From contig JAHJLV010000027.1 of NCBI GenBank assembly GCA_018821535.1, forward strand, positions 62,001 to 126,000: 64,000 nt of DNA, written 5' to 3'. Below the pieces are notes generated by a model that was not told the origin of the DNA, ran no database searches, and saw only the letters and a program-made list of their open reading frames with translations. Shown one piece after another: positions 44,615-53,510 of the stretch. The position numbers and the translations under genes are program-made. Numbering within the stretch: position 1 is the stretch's first letter; each line of letters begins with the position of its first letter. Origin of the DNA: Pseudomonadota bacterium. GTDB taxonomy: Bacteria; Desulfobacterota; Desulfobacteria; Desulfobacterales; Desulfobacteraceae.

Positions 44615-45538
44615 ATGGCACCCGACATTGAGCACAGTGAGCAAAAAACAGTTCAGGCAAACGGTATTGAAATTGTTTATGATACCTTTGGCGACCCGAA
44701 ATCCCCTCCGTTGATTTTAATCATGGGGCTCGGGCGGCAAATGATCGACTGGGATGAGGCGTTCTGCAAAAAAATTGCCGGGCATGGGCTCCGGGTCATT
44801 CGATTCGACAACCGCGATGTGGGACTGTCAACGCATTTTAATGACGCCGGCGCGCCGGATCTGAGTGCGGTTTTCCAGGCATTCATGAAAGGAGAAAAAC
44901 CACAGGTTGCATACACACTGATTGACATGGCAAAGGATGTGACAGGATTGATGGATGCCCTGAATATAAAATCTGCCCATATTGCAGGCGCTTCCATGGG
45001 CGGCATGATCGCACAGACTATCTGCATTCATTTTCCCCAAAGAGTCAAAACGCTTATCTCCATCATGTCAACCACGGGAAATCCTGATCTGCCAAGAGCC
45101 ACTCCGGAAGCTGCAGCCGTGCTGGCCACCCCGTCCCCTTCTGAACGAAAAGCCAATATCGAGCATTCACTTAAAGTCGCACGAATTATAAACGGGACTT
45201 TTCCCGTGGATGAACAGCGGGTCCGCAAAATGGCTGCCCTGGCTTTTGACCGCATGTATAATCCCGCAGGATTTCTGCGTCAATATACCAGCATACTGAC
45301 CTCGGGCAGCCGAAAAGACCAACTGGCATCAATAAAAATCCCCACCCTGGTGATTCACGGCACCCAGGATCCGCTTATTCCCAAAGAAGCCGGAGCAGAC
45401 ACAGCCCGGACAATCCCGGGTGCAAAACTGTGTCTGATCGAAGGCATGGGGCACAGTTTTCCGCTTGAGGTATGGGATGAAGTTATCCATCAAATGGTCA
45501 GTCATGCCAAAAACATTGAGGAGGCAAACAATAGATAA
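44615..45538 (+). CDS. Alpha/beta hydrolase
   Basis: This 307-residue alpha/beta hydrolase has the oxyanion block LILIMGLGRQMIDW and the nucleophile elbow GASMGGMIAQ near residue 127. VIHGTQDPLIPKE carries the acid Asp, and GMGHSFPLEVW carries the catalytic His. These enzymes cleave ester or related bonds; this one resembles TAP-like or haloalkane/esterase-type members. GGACAA is a poor ribosome binding site. The stop at 45538 overlaps the following hexokinase frame, so translation may be coupled. Confidence 0.85.
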   Translation: MAPDIEHSEQKTVQANGIEIVYDTFGDPKSPPLILIMGLGRQMIDWDEAFCKKIAGHGLRVIRFDNRDVGLSTHFNDAGAPDLSAVFQAFMKGEKPQVAYTLIDMAKDVTGLMDALNIKSAHIAGASMGGMIAQTICIHFPQRVKTLISIMSTTGNPDLPRATPEAAAVLATPSPSERKANIEHSLKVARIINGTFPVDEQRVRKMAALAFDRMYNPAGFLRQYTSILTSGSRKDQLASIKIPTLVIHGTQDPLIPKEAGADTARTIPGAKLCLIEGMGHSFPLEVWDEVIHQMVSHAKNIEEANNR

Positions 45539-46724
45539 TTTTGAATTAACGATAAATCAGTTAACGGATATCGCAGCGGCATTTGAAAGAAAAACCAGAC
45601 AAGGGCTGAACGAGGATGGCAAACAGATAAAATGTATTCCGACATATATCCCGTCCATTAAACTTCCGGATAATGGGGATGCCTGGGTCATTGATCTTGG
45701 CGGAACACATGTCCGTGCTGCCGTGATTTCATTTAAAAACGGGAAACCCTTTTTTAAGCGGGACCTTTGCAAAACAGCCATGCCCTGGGAAAGAAACACG
45801 GTTTTAGACAGGAATATCTATCTGGACACTCAATCAAAGGCATTGGAATCTTTGAATTTTAACAAAGCCTGTCCATTGGGATATTGTTTCTCATACCCGG
45901 CGCAATCCACGCAGGATGGCGATGCTGTGCTTCTAAAATGGACAAAAGAAATTCAAGTGCCCGGTGTTGTGGGTAAAAAAGTGGGGAGTCTGCTGTTAAC
46001 GCATATCGCCTGGAATTACCCGAATGTAAACTGTTCTAAAGTCGTGGTGATGAATGACACGGTTGCCAGCCTGATTGCCGGACTTTTAATGCCCGAAGTG
46101 GATGCATATATCGGGCTGATCGTTGGCACCGGAACCAATATGGCAACCTTTATGGATACGCATCATATCCCCAAATTAAAAGAATCTGCTGCCCCGGGTC
46201 TGCTTCCGGTGAATCTGGAATCAGGCAACTTTTTCCCGCCCCATCTGACAAAATGGGATGAAATGGTGGATAACGCAACCCAGGACAGCGGGGAACAACG
46301 GTTTGAAAAAGCTGTGTCCGGGGCATATCTGGGAAATATATTCAAAGCCGTGTATCCGGAATCTGATTTTAATGCCAACACAGGTGCCCAGGGCATTGCT
46401 CAATTATTAAACAGCTCCCCAAAAAATGACGCATACAGGTTAACGGCTGAACAGATCTATGACCGCTCGGCAAAACTTGTGGCTGCATCCCTGGCAGGTC
46501 TCATTAAACTGTTAAATTCAAAAAAGGCTGTCAAAACCGTCAGAATTGTGGCAGAAGGCAGCCTGTTCTGGGGAACAATAAAAAATGAAAACCGCTATTT
46601 ATCAACAGCACAGTCAACTTTAAAACAGCTGTTGAATGAATCGGGCCTGGAACATATCCATTTTGAATTTCAACACATTGAGGATGCCAATCTTATCGGC
46701 AGCGCAATCGCAGCCCTTGCCTAG
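45504..46724 (+). CDS. Hexokinase (eukaryote-type fold)
   Basis: This ~406-residue sugar kinase of the ASKHA fold phosphorylates hexoses with ATP. WVIDLGGTHVRAAVISF is the phosphate-1 motif. LGYCFSYPAQSTQDG with LLKWTKEIQ is the glucose-binding region also found in eukaryotic hexokinases, and VVVMNDTVASLIAGLL (catalytic Asp) and LIVGTGTNMATFM are diagnostic. This is a hexokinase-type rather than bacterial glucokinase/ROK layout. The start is uncertain. The ATG at 45504 lies inside the preceding hydrolase gene, but the best ribosome binding site (AGGAGG, 45519-45524) points to an in-frame ATA at 45531. The gene is probably cotranscribed with the hydrolase. Confidence 0.83.
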   Translation: MPKTLRRQTIDNFELTINQLTDIAAAFERKTRQGLNEDGKQIKCIPTYIPSIKLPDNGDAWVIDLGGTHVRAAVISFKNGKPFFKRDLCKTAMPWERNTVLDRNIYLDTQSKALESLNFNKACPLGYCFSYPAQSTQDGDAVLLKWTKEIQVPGVVGKKVGSLLLTHIAWNYPNVNCSKVVVMNDTVASLIAGLLMPEVDAYIGLIVGTGTNMATFMDTHHIPKLKESAAPGLLPVNLESGNFFPPHLTKWDEMVDNATQDSGEQRFEKAVSGAYLGNIFKAVYPESDFNANTGAQGIAQLLNSSPKNDAYRLTAEQIYDRSAKLVAASLAGLIKLLNSKKAVKTVRIVAEGSLFWGTIKNENRYLSTAQSTLKQLLNESGLEHIHFEFQHIEDANLIGSAIAALA

Positions 46725-46730
46725 CCGCCT

Positions 46731-48380
46731 TTAAATGATCGGAGTGTTCACCGGCTGAAAATCACTGATATTGCCGGTATAAATACCTGTGTGACCAGCA
46801 TCTTTCTGGCATCGCGGTGACAGATGAAGCAGGCAGTGTTCACTGGGAAGCTGTTCCAGCAGGGGCGGATCTCCCAGCCATTGACGAAATTTCTTCCATG
46901 CCGCAACTTCCACAGACCCTCTGGGTGACCGGAAAGATCCGTCACTGGATATTTCCCTGAACCTGAGCCGGCTGCTTTTCAGCGGTTTTCCTGAAATCCT
47001 GAGCAATTCCATGGGCTGGTCAATATGCAGCCCAAACTGGCGGGCATTTCGGGCAAAATGAGTGCCACTGAAAAGAACAAAGGCACTGGCGGTCATGGCA
47101 TCAAAAGAGTCGTAAAAAGATTCAAGAAACCTGAAACTTTCCTCCATATCCGGGTCTGTGCTGGTTGGAAGACCGAATATCATCATGGGCAGATTGGAAA
47201 TGCCTGCCCGGGCAGACGCCTGAATAACCTGTCTGATATCTGAAACACGGGTTCCTTTGTTGATGATGTCCAAAAGACGCTGGGACCCGCTTTCCACGCC
47301 CCATCCGATCCAGCGCAATCCGGAAGCGGCCCATTTTTCCATCCGGTCCTGGGTGTAGGTATCTATGGGTTTTCCCAGAACATGATAAAAAATCTTTAAT
47401 CCCCTGGCAGTGATTTCAGCAGCAATGGCATCCATATCCGGTGGCGGAATGAATTCATCCACAGAATAAAAATGACGTGCCCCAAGCGTGGTATAGCAGG
47501 CTTCAATCTCATCCACAAAGGTTTGCACCTTTTTTTTGCGATATCCGGAAAAAGCAAAATTATGGGAACAGAACCGGCATTTGCGCCAGGAGCATCCCCG
47601 GGAAAAAAGAACCGGCAGAACCGGAACCGGATTAAAATACAGATGCAGGGGCAGACGGGAAAAATCCGCAGCCGGAAGGCTGTTTAAAGAGATGGTCTGG
47701 GTTTTGGGATTTTCAATGATCCCGGAGGCAGTCCTGAAAGAAAGCCCTGGAATGCCGGACCAGTCAGCGCCTGCGCTGAGGGCAGCTGCAGCAGTTTCTC
47801 CTTCTCCTGCAACCACACCGTCAATTTCCGGCACAGCGGTCAGAAGATCGTGGACAGAAAGTGCAGACATCATTGCCCCGCCAAAAACCACCCGAAAGGG
47901 CTTGCCTGTTTTTCGCAAAAGAACTTCGTGCTTCACAGCCCTTGCCAGGGCCACAGCAAAGAGCAGCTGTTCCGGGAACAGGACTGAAAAACCAACCAGA
48001 TCCGGGTCAGACTCAAGAATGCGGCCAACCTGTATATCCAGTAATTTCATATATTCTGCCGATGCCAGGCCGGTTTCTGAATACAGGCGGGCCTGGGTTG
48101 ACAGGCATTCCATCTGCTGCCGCAACCGGTCCCAGATGTCTTTATAAAACAGGGTTGAGGCGGTGTTAAAAAAATCCCCCTGACGGCCCTGGACAAAATC
48201 AAGCAGGTCTTTTCCCTCGGGATCTTTTTGCGCCAGGAAATGCCAGGTTTCAATATTCAGATCCAGAACACCCACGGCAGCGTCCGGGACGGTCTGCTCA
48301 ATAAACGGGGCAAGGGATGTAATACCAAGGGGGGCATAGGTTGCACTGGCCTTTGGAGCAAATACCAGAACAATGTGCAT
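46731..48380 (-). CDS. B12-binding-type radical SAM protein
   Basis: This 549-residue protein has an N-terminal cobalamin-binding-like Rossmann domain (IVLVFAPKASATYAPLGI, later GVVAGEGETAAAALSAG). The radical SAM motif CSWRKCRFCSHNFAF is near residue 262, followed by the usual barrel (RWIGWGVESGSQRLLDII). The cobalamin-binding His motif (DxHxxG) is not visible, so B12 binding is uncertain. Members methylate or rearrange unactivated carbons in secondary metabolism or cofactor chemistry. No biosynthetic partner gene is adjacent. Confidence 0.8.
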   Translation of the reverse strand: MHIVLVFAPKASATYAPLGITSLAPFIEQTVPDAAVGVLDLNIETWHFLAQKDPEGKDLLDFVQGRQGDFFNTASTLFYKDIWDRLRQQMECLSTQARLYSETGLASAEYMKLLDIQVGRILESDPDLVGFSVLFPEQLLFAVALARAVKHEVLLRKTGKPFRVVFGGAMMSALSVHDLLTAVPEIDGVVAGEGETAAAALSAGADWSGIPGLSFRTASGIIENPKTQTISLNSLPAADFSRLPLHLYFNPVPVLPVLFSRGCSWRKCRFCSHNFAFSGYRKKKVQTFVDEIEACYTTLGARHFYSVDEFIPPPDMDAIAAEITARGLKIFYHVLGKPIDTYTQDRMEKWAASGLRWIGWGVESGSQRLLDIINKGTRVSDIRQVIQASARAGISNLPMMIFGLPTSTDPDMEESFRFLESFYDSFDAMTASAFVLFSGTHFARNARQFGLHIDQPMELLRISGKPLKSSRLRFREISSDGSFRSPRGSVEVAAWKKFRQWLGDPPLLEQLPSEHCLLHLSPRCQKDAGHTGIYTGNISDFQPVNTPII

Positions 48381-48515
48381 GGATACCTCTTAAAAACAAT
48401 TCAACTCGTCTCCCTGAATCAGGGCCACCCCTTTTACACTGGCCTGATTTAATTTACAAGAGGCTGCCGGAAATATTGATGGGGACATAACGGATTGAGG
48501 CGCTTTTCAGGACTT

Positions 48516-49229
48516 TTATTTTAACAGATCGCTGAGCTCAAAACTTTCAGACCGGTTAATGGTAACAATAAACCGCTTAAGAAGACTCTTGTCAAAACAA
48601 TGGGACATCCCCTGGTCCCTGAGTTTCACCCGGGCTTCAACTCTTTTTAATGCTTCCTGTTCTATCATTTCCCGTTCTCTTAGCCGTCTGAGCTTGATGT
48701 CATAATCATCCCTGACGATTGCCGATACAGGCGTCTTGATATTTTCACTGACTTCCTGCTCAAATTTTTTCAGGGTATCCAGATGGGGATTATCTCCTGT
48801 CATTATCTTCAGGGCTTCAAAGGGGGTTTTCGGTTCCTTGTAATGGCGCCGGGATGTCAGGGCGTCAAACACATCGGCAATATGGCAGACTTTTGCAATC
48901 AGCGGGATCTGTTCATGGCTCAACCCGGTCGGGTATCCGCTGCCGTCTTCATTTTCATGATGGTATAAAATCGCCTGCATGGCATGTTTTGTGATGTCCA
49001 TATCAAACAGAAGGCAGCGGAATCTGTATTGGTTATCCGTATACGGCTGCCTTTCATAAATGGAAAAATCCATAAGGCTGTCTGCATTTATTAATAAAGT
49101 GTCAATTTCATAAAACTCAGCGCCGTCATTAAAATACTCAATCTGCTGATCCAATTTGGTTTGCTCCCTGATATGGAGGATCGGAGGAAAAGGGGAAGTG
49201 ACAGCTATGACAGTGTTCAGCCGGAACAC
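48516..49229 (-). CDS. HD-GYP-related protein lacking the HD half of its active site
   Basis: This 237-residue protein keeps the second half of an HD-GYP domain: ILYHHENEDGSGYPTGLS (the HHExxDGSGYP motif) and VCHIADVFDALTSRRHYK. The preceding HDxGK block that supplies metal ligands is missing. The residues immediately before (YRFRCLLFDMDITKH) do not look like the normal run-in, so an internal deletion seems likely. HD-GYP proteins degrade cyclic di-GMP; this one is unlikely to be active in the standard way. It starts at GTG 49229, 17 bases after the typA stop. The C-terminal 60 residues are charged and coiled-coil-like. Confidence 0.68.
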   Translation of the reverse strand: MFRLNTVIAVTSPFPPILHIREQTKLDQQIEYFNDGAEFYEIDTLLINADSLMDFSIYERQPYTDNQYRFRCLLFDMDITKHAMQAILYHHENEDGSGYPTGLSHEQIPLIAKVCHIADVFDALTSRRHYKEPKTPFEALKIMTGDNPHLDTLKKFEQEVSENIKTPVSAIVRDDYDIKLRRLREREMIEQEALKRVEARVKLRDQGMSHCFDKSLLKRFIVTINRSESFELSDLLK

Positions 49230-49245
49230 TTCCCTGCTTTATTTT

Positions 49246-51093
49246 TTATTGGTTGTCGTCCTTGAATTTTTTGGCTTTTAAAATCTGACGTTTTGATGCA
49301 TTCAGCTCTTTTTTTCTTAACCGGATGGATTTGGGAGTCACCTCCACCATTTCATCATCCCGGATAAAATGAATCGCCTTCTCAAGGGTCATGGCCTTGA
49401 CCGGCGAACAGATCACGGCTTCATCCTTGCCCGAAGCCCGCATATTGGTCAGCTTCTTTTCCTTGCAGGCATTCACATCAATATCCTGATGGCGGTTGTG
49501 CTCACCGATAATCATGCCTTCGTACACCTGGGTATTGGGCTCAATAAACATCTGGCCCCGGGGTTCAAGGTTGAACAGGGCATAGGGCACTGCCCGTCCG
49601 GTCCGGTCCGCCACAAGGGAGCCTGTAAACCGCACAGGAAACTCTCCGCGGTGTTCTTCGTAGCCGGACAGATAGGAGTTCATAATGCCTGTACCCCGGG
49701 TATCTGTCAAAAACTCATCCCGGTATCCGATCAGAGATCTTGAAGGGATTGAAAATTCAACCCTGACCCGTCCCTTGCCGTTGTTTACCATATTCAGCAT
49801 TTTGCCTTTTCGAATGGACAGCTTTTCGGTCACCACACCCATAAAGGTTTCACTGCAGTCCACAAACAGATGCTCAATGGGTTCCAGTGTTTTTCCATCC
49901 TTATATTTATATATGACCTTGGGACGGCCCACACAAAGTTCAAACCCCTCTCTTCGCATGGTTTCAATGAGAATGGCCAGCTGGAGCTCTCCTCTTCCCT
50001 TGACAATAAAACTTTCATCGGTGGTGCTTTCCTCCACTTCAATGGCAACATTCAAAAGCGTTTCCTTAAGCAGACGCTCCCGGATTTTTCTGGACTGGAC
50101 AAGCTTGCCTTCAAGCCCTGCAAATGGAGAATTACAGATGGAAAACTGCATGGCCACAGTGGGCTCATCCACAGTGATCCGTTTGAGGGGGACAGGATCG
50201 TTTTTCGTACAGATGGTATCCCCGATTTTTACATCCTCAATACCGGCAAGGACAATAATATCCCCCACCTGGGTTTCATCCACCGGATTCAGAGTCATTC
50301 CGCTGTAGGTCTGAATTTTGGAAACTTTTAACGACCGGAGCTCATTGTCCTCATTGATGCACACCAGATTTTCATTGGATTTTACACTGCCGTTAAAAAT
50401 CTTGCCAATGGCAAGACGACCCAGATAATCTGAATATCCCAGATCTGAAACCAGCATCTGGAAAGGTGCTTCAGGATCGTAGGACGGCGGCGGCATCTCT
50501 TCTATGATCAGATCAAACAGCACATTCAGGTTGTCCACATCATCCTCAAGTTCCCGTTTGACGATTCCGTCGCGGCCGATGGCATACAGATACGTGAAAT
50601 CAAGCTGTTCTTCTGTTGCATCCAGATCAATAAACAGATCATAAATCATGTCCAGAACTTCATCTATCCTGGCATCTTTTCTGTCTATCTTGTTGATAAT
50701 CACCAGAACCGGAAGCTTGGATTCAAAGGTTTTTTTCAGGACAAACCGGGTCTGGGGCAACGGGCCCTCTGAGGAATCCACCAGAAGAATCGCACCATCC
50801 GCCATGGAAAGCGCACGCTCCACTTCACCGCCGAAATCTGCATGGCCGGGGGTGTCAATAATATTAATCTTGACATCTTTCCAGGTTACGGAACAGTTTT
50901 TGGCTGCAATGGTAATGCCGCGTTCTCTTTCAAGGTCCATACTGTCCATGAGACGTTCATCGACTTCCTGACCTTCACGGAAAACCCCGCTCTGCCGAAA
51001 CATTGCATCCACCAGAGTCGTTTTCCCATGATCGACATGGGCAATAATGGCAACATTTCTTAATTTATCATTACGTGCTGTATTTTTTTTCAT
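49246..51093 (-). CDS. typA: Ribosome-associated GTPase TypA/BipA
   Basis: TypA is a translational GTPase of the EF-G type that acts on ribosomes under stress and in assembly. The product is 615 residues, normal length. G1 IAHVDHGKTTLVDAMF, G2 and G3 with DTPGHADFGGEVERAL, and G4 NKIDRKDAR are intact. The C-terminal domains include RGELQLAILIETMRREGFE and the EF-G-like RSLIGYRDEF. An AGGAG ribosome binding site precedes the ATG. The HD-GYP remnant gene follows directly. Confidence 0.97.
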   Translation of the reverse strand: MKKNTARNDKLRNVAIIAHVDHGKTTLVDAMFRQSGVFREGQEVDERLMDSMDLERERGITIAAKNCSVTWKDVKINIIDTPGHADFGGEVERALSMADGAILLVDSSEGPLPQTRFVLKKTFESKLPVLVIINKIDRKDARIDEVLDMIYDLFIDLDATEEQLDFTYLYAIGRDGIVKRELEDDVDNLNVLFDLIIEEMPPPSYDPEAPFQMLVSDLGYSDYLGRLAIGKIFNGSVKSNENLVCINEDNELRSLKVSKIQTYSGMTLNPVDETQVGDIIVLAGIEDVKIGDTICTKNDPVPLKRITVDEPTVAMQFSICNSPFAGLEGKLVQSRKIRERLLKETLLNVAIEVEESTTDESFIVKGRGELQLAILIETMRREGFELCVGRPKVIYKYKDGKTLEPIEHLFVDCSETFMGVVTEKLSIRKGKMLNMVNNGKGRVRVEFSIPSRSLIGYRDEFLTDTRGTGIMNSYLSGYEEHRGEFPVRFTGSLVADRTGRAVPYALFNLEPRGQMFIEPNTQVYEGMIIGEHNRHQDIDVNACKEKKLTNMRASGKDEAVICSPVKAMTLEKAIHFIRDDEMVEVTPKSIRLRKKELNASKRQILKAKKFKDDNQ

Positions 51094-51164
51094 GATTCTC
51101 CTGTTGATGTCCTGTAATTTTCACAGCCAGGGAAGATAACCATGAAACACAAAAAGGTCAACTA

Positions 51165-51635
51165 TTACTTTGACACCCGGGTTGCACCCTGTGATGAAGT
51201 GATGATCCGGACCCGGTCTCCCGGATTAATCACCATATCTGCTTCCTGTACCACCACAATGGTCTGGCCGTCATCTTTTTTAACCACAATTTCCAGGCCC
51301 TGTTTTCGGGTAATACCTTCTTCTGCAACCGTTCCTGCTGCTGCACCGGCAAGAGCGCCAAAAACAGTGGCAAGGGTTCTGCCGGAACCGCTTCCCACTG
51401 TACTGCCGAGCACACCGCCGGCCACACCGCCTGCAGCAGTACCCACAGGAGTTTTGGTGCCTTCAATCAACACCTGTTTTACCGACTCCACGATCCCGGT
51501 TTCAACGGTCTGCACCTGCCTTGCCTCATCCCTTGAATACACCTGACCCGACCGGCTGGATGCACATCCTGAAACAAATATTGAAACCATTGCCATCAAA
51601 CAAAAGACAACCACTGAATTTTTTATATTTTTCAT
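51165..51635 (-). CDS. Glycine-zipper lipoprotein (SlyB/Pcp-like)
   Basis: This 156-residue protein has a lipoprotein signal peptide (VVVFCLMAMVSIFVSGC, lipobox near residue 24). A Gly/Ala-rich zipper segment follows (GTAAGGVAGGVLGSTVGSGS and VFGALAGAAAGTVAEE), then a small beta domain GLEIVVKKDDGQTIVVVQE. This is the layout of SlyB/Pcp outer-membrane lipoproteins linked to envelope integrity and the PhoPQ response in other bacteria. Outer-membrane location is predicted because Ala follows the Cys. It is separated from typA by 71 bases on the same strand. Confidence 0.82.
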   Translation of the reverse strand: MKNIKNSVVVFCLMAMVSIFVSGCASSRSGQVYSRDEARQVQTVETGIVESVKQVLIEGTKTPVGTAAGGVAGGVLGSTVGSGSGRTLATVFGALAGAAAGTVAEEGITRKQGLEIVVKKDDGQTIVVVQEADMVINPGDRVRIITSSQGATRVSK

Positions 51636-51834
51636 AACATATTTCCTTTTTTAAAAAATAATTCTTCTCTTTCTATCCACATATGATCACAAAAATAATC
51701 TTTATATCCTCATTGGTCAAGCTAACCGTTCAAAACTATATTCTTACCCAATGCGTATTGTCTTTTTAAAATGAACTTTGTATAAAAAACAGAATACTTT
51801 CCGAAACATCAACTGCTTAAATAGGGAGTCGAAT

Positions 51835-52797
51835 ATGAAACAAACACAGTTAAAAGAAGCAGACAAGGCTGAAATTACCGTACTGGTCGACAATTACGCA
51901 GACCTCTTTCTGGCAGACACGGATATCGCCAAACGGATGAGGGTTCTACCTCCGGTTGCACCCATGGCCGAACCCGGTCTGTCATACCTGATCAAGGTCT
52001 GTTCCGGCGAAAAAACGCACACCCTGCTTTTTGATACCGGCATCTCCGGGTACTGCCTGCTTCATAATACAAAAAACTTCGCATCCAGCAGGGCCGTATT
52101 AATGGGAGAGGTAACAGCAAAATTTGAAGAAATGGAGGCTGTTATTTTAAGTCACGGCCATTTCGATCACTGCGGCGGACTTCTGGATGTTTTTAAAACC
52201 GTTGATAAACGGCTGCCTGTTATTCTTCACGAAGAAGCCTTTGCCCTGCGCCGAGTCAAGATCATGCCTGAGGTCAAGGCGGATCTGCCTGCCATGGATG
52301 AAGAAGAAGTGGTAAAGGCCGGGGCGGATCTGCAGAAAATCAATGGACCCCGGACTGTATGTTCGGATCTTGTTTTATTGTCCGGAAATGTAAAACGGCA
52401 GACTGACTTTGAAAAAGGCATGCCCGGTGCCGAAGCCCTGATAAACGGAAAGTGGATACCAGATCCGTTTCATGACGACATGGCTGTGGCCATCAATTTG
52501 AAAAGCAAAGGACTGGTCGTAGTGGGAGGGTGCTCTCATGCCGGTATTATAAACACGGTTGAACATCTTAAATCAGAAACCGGAATCAGCAGTGTCTATG
52601 CGGTTATGGGCGGATTTCATCTCGGCGGGGGAAATGAAAGAATAATTGAACCCACAATAAATGAAATGAAAAAAATTAATCCGGAAATCATCGTACCCAT
52701 GCACTGTACCGGATGGAATGCGATCAACCGCTTTGCCATGGCAATGCCGGATAATTTCATACTGAACAGCGTCGGAACAACTTATATATTCAAATAA
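51835..52797 (+). CDS. Metallo-beta-lactamase fold protein (MptA/MfnA-like or phosphodiesterase type)
   Basis: This 320-residue MBL-fold protein has LSHGHFDHCGGLLDVF as the metal motif near residue 105. The GGCSHAGIINTVEHL and VMGGFHL blocks lie in the C-terminal half. The pattern and length resemble the MBL family that includes the methanopterin-pathway ribofuranosylaminobenzene 5'-phosphate synthase-like proteins, but function is not proven. The start at 51835 follows AGGGAG; an upstream in-frame ATG 19 codons earlier has no ribosome binding site. A 5-bp stem (AGCCG/CGGCT at about 52829-52844) 30 bases after the stop may be a weak terminator. Confidence 0.75.
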   Translation: MKQTQLKEADKAEITVLVDNYADLFLADTDIAKRMRVLPPVAPMAEPGLSYLIKVCSGEKTHTLLFDTGISGYCLLHNTKNFASSRAVLMGEVTAKFEEMEAVILSHGHFDHCGGLLDVFKTVDKRLPVILHEEAFALRRVKIMPEVKADLPAMDEEEVVKAGADLQKINGPRTVCSDLVLLSGNVKRQTDFEKGMPGAEALINGKWIPDPFHDDMAVAINLKSKGLVVVGGCSHAGIINTVEHLKSETGISSVYAVMGGFHLGGGNERIIEPTINEMKKINPEIIVPMHCTGWNAINRFAMAMPDNFILNSVGTTYIFK

Positions 52798-52880
52798 GGA
52801 ATCACAGACACAACCGGATATATCAACGAGCCGCGACAACGGCTTTAACTTGATTTTTGGCACCCGCCCATATAGGGTAG

Positions 52881-52900
52881 GGTAAAATTTATAATTTACC
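52881..52900. promoter_or_regulatory. Inverted repeat and candidate -10 upstream of the six-gene membrane-polyamine operon
   Basis: GGTAAA (52881-52886) and TTTACC (52895-52900) form an inverted repeat around an AT-rich centre. A TATAAT at 52890-52895 overlaps the right arm. No convincing -35 is present at the right distance. The element is a candidate operator or activator-dependent promoter, 80 bases before the first gene. Confidence 0.4.
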
Positions 52901-52979
52901 AACCTTGTAAATGAAGAGTTTTGCATTATTTTTTTAGGGTAATGTTCCAATTGATACCATTAAAACAAGGAGTAAAACA

Positions 52980-53495
52980 ATGACTATGATCATTGTAACC
53001 GTCATCATTCTTGCTGGCCTTATCGGAGCCGGCGTGATGATCAAAAATAAAAAAAAAGATACAGGCCCAGACGCTGACAGCCCTGTGCCGCCTTTCCAGA
53101 AAGATGCCCCGGGCCAGGAATATCATGATATCCTGTCCTCCTTATTAAACTTGAATATTCTTCTGCGCAAAGACCCGGATATCCCGGATGCAATGACCAT
53201 CAAGATCGAAACGATCATTGATGATCTCACTGTTATTATCCCGCAGATGATGGAGCGGTATCCGGCTGAAACCCTGACCTATGAAGTCAAAAAAATCGGC
53301 AAAGCCCATTTATACAAAACAGTCAAAGAATATCTTGACCTGTCCAAAGACAGCAGAAAAGCCCAGCAGACCATCTTTGAAAACACCATAGACAGTCTGC
53401 ATGAGGTATCTCACAGATCCAGGGATATCATTGAAAAAAATGAAACTGCAGAATTTAAGACCATGGCGAATTTTCTTTCGGGAAAATTTTCGTAA
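52980..53495 (+). CDS. Small membrane-anchored helical protein (XpaC-like partner of TelA?)
   Basis: This 171-residue protein is the first gene of the six-gene operon. A single N-terminal transmembrane helix (IIVTVIILAGLIGAGVMI) is followed by an Asp/Pro-rich linker. A cytoplasmic helical domain of about 120 residues contains LTVIIPQMMERYPAETLTYEVKKIGKAHLYKTVKEYLDL. The position directly before a TelA gene and the helical Tyr/Leu-rich pattern recall XpaC, which pairs with TelA in Gram-positive bacteria, but the match is not certain. AAGGAG precedes the ATG. telA follows after 15 bases. Confidence 0.65.
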   Translation: MTMIIVTVIILAGLIGAGVMIKNKKKDTGPDADSPVPPFQKDAPGQEYHDILSSLLNLNILLRKDPDIPDAMTIKIETIIDDLTVIIPQMMERYPAETLTYEVKKIGKAHLYKTVKEYLDLSKDSRKAQQTIFENTIDSLHEVSHRSRDIIEKNETAEFKTMANFLSGKFS

Positions 53496-53510
53496 AAAGG
53501 AGAATCAAAA

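Noticed and set aside
49230..49245. A missing piece of the HD-GYP gene in the typA-side spacer
   Set aside because: Only 16 bases separate the two genes; there is no room for an upstream HD segment, so the deletion must be internal or ancestral.
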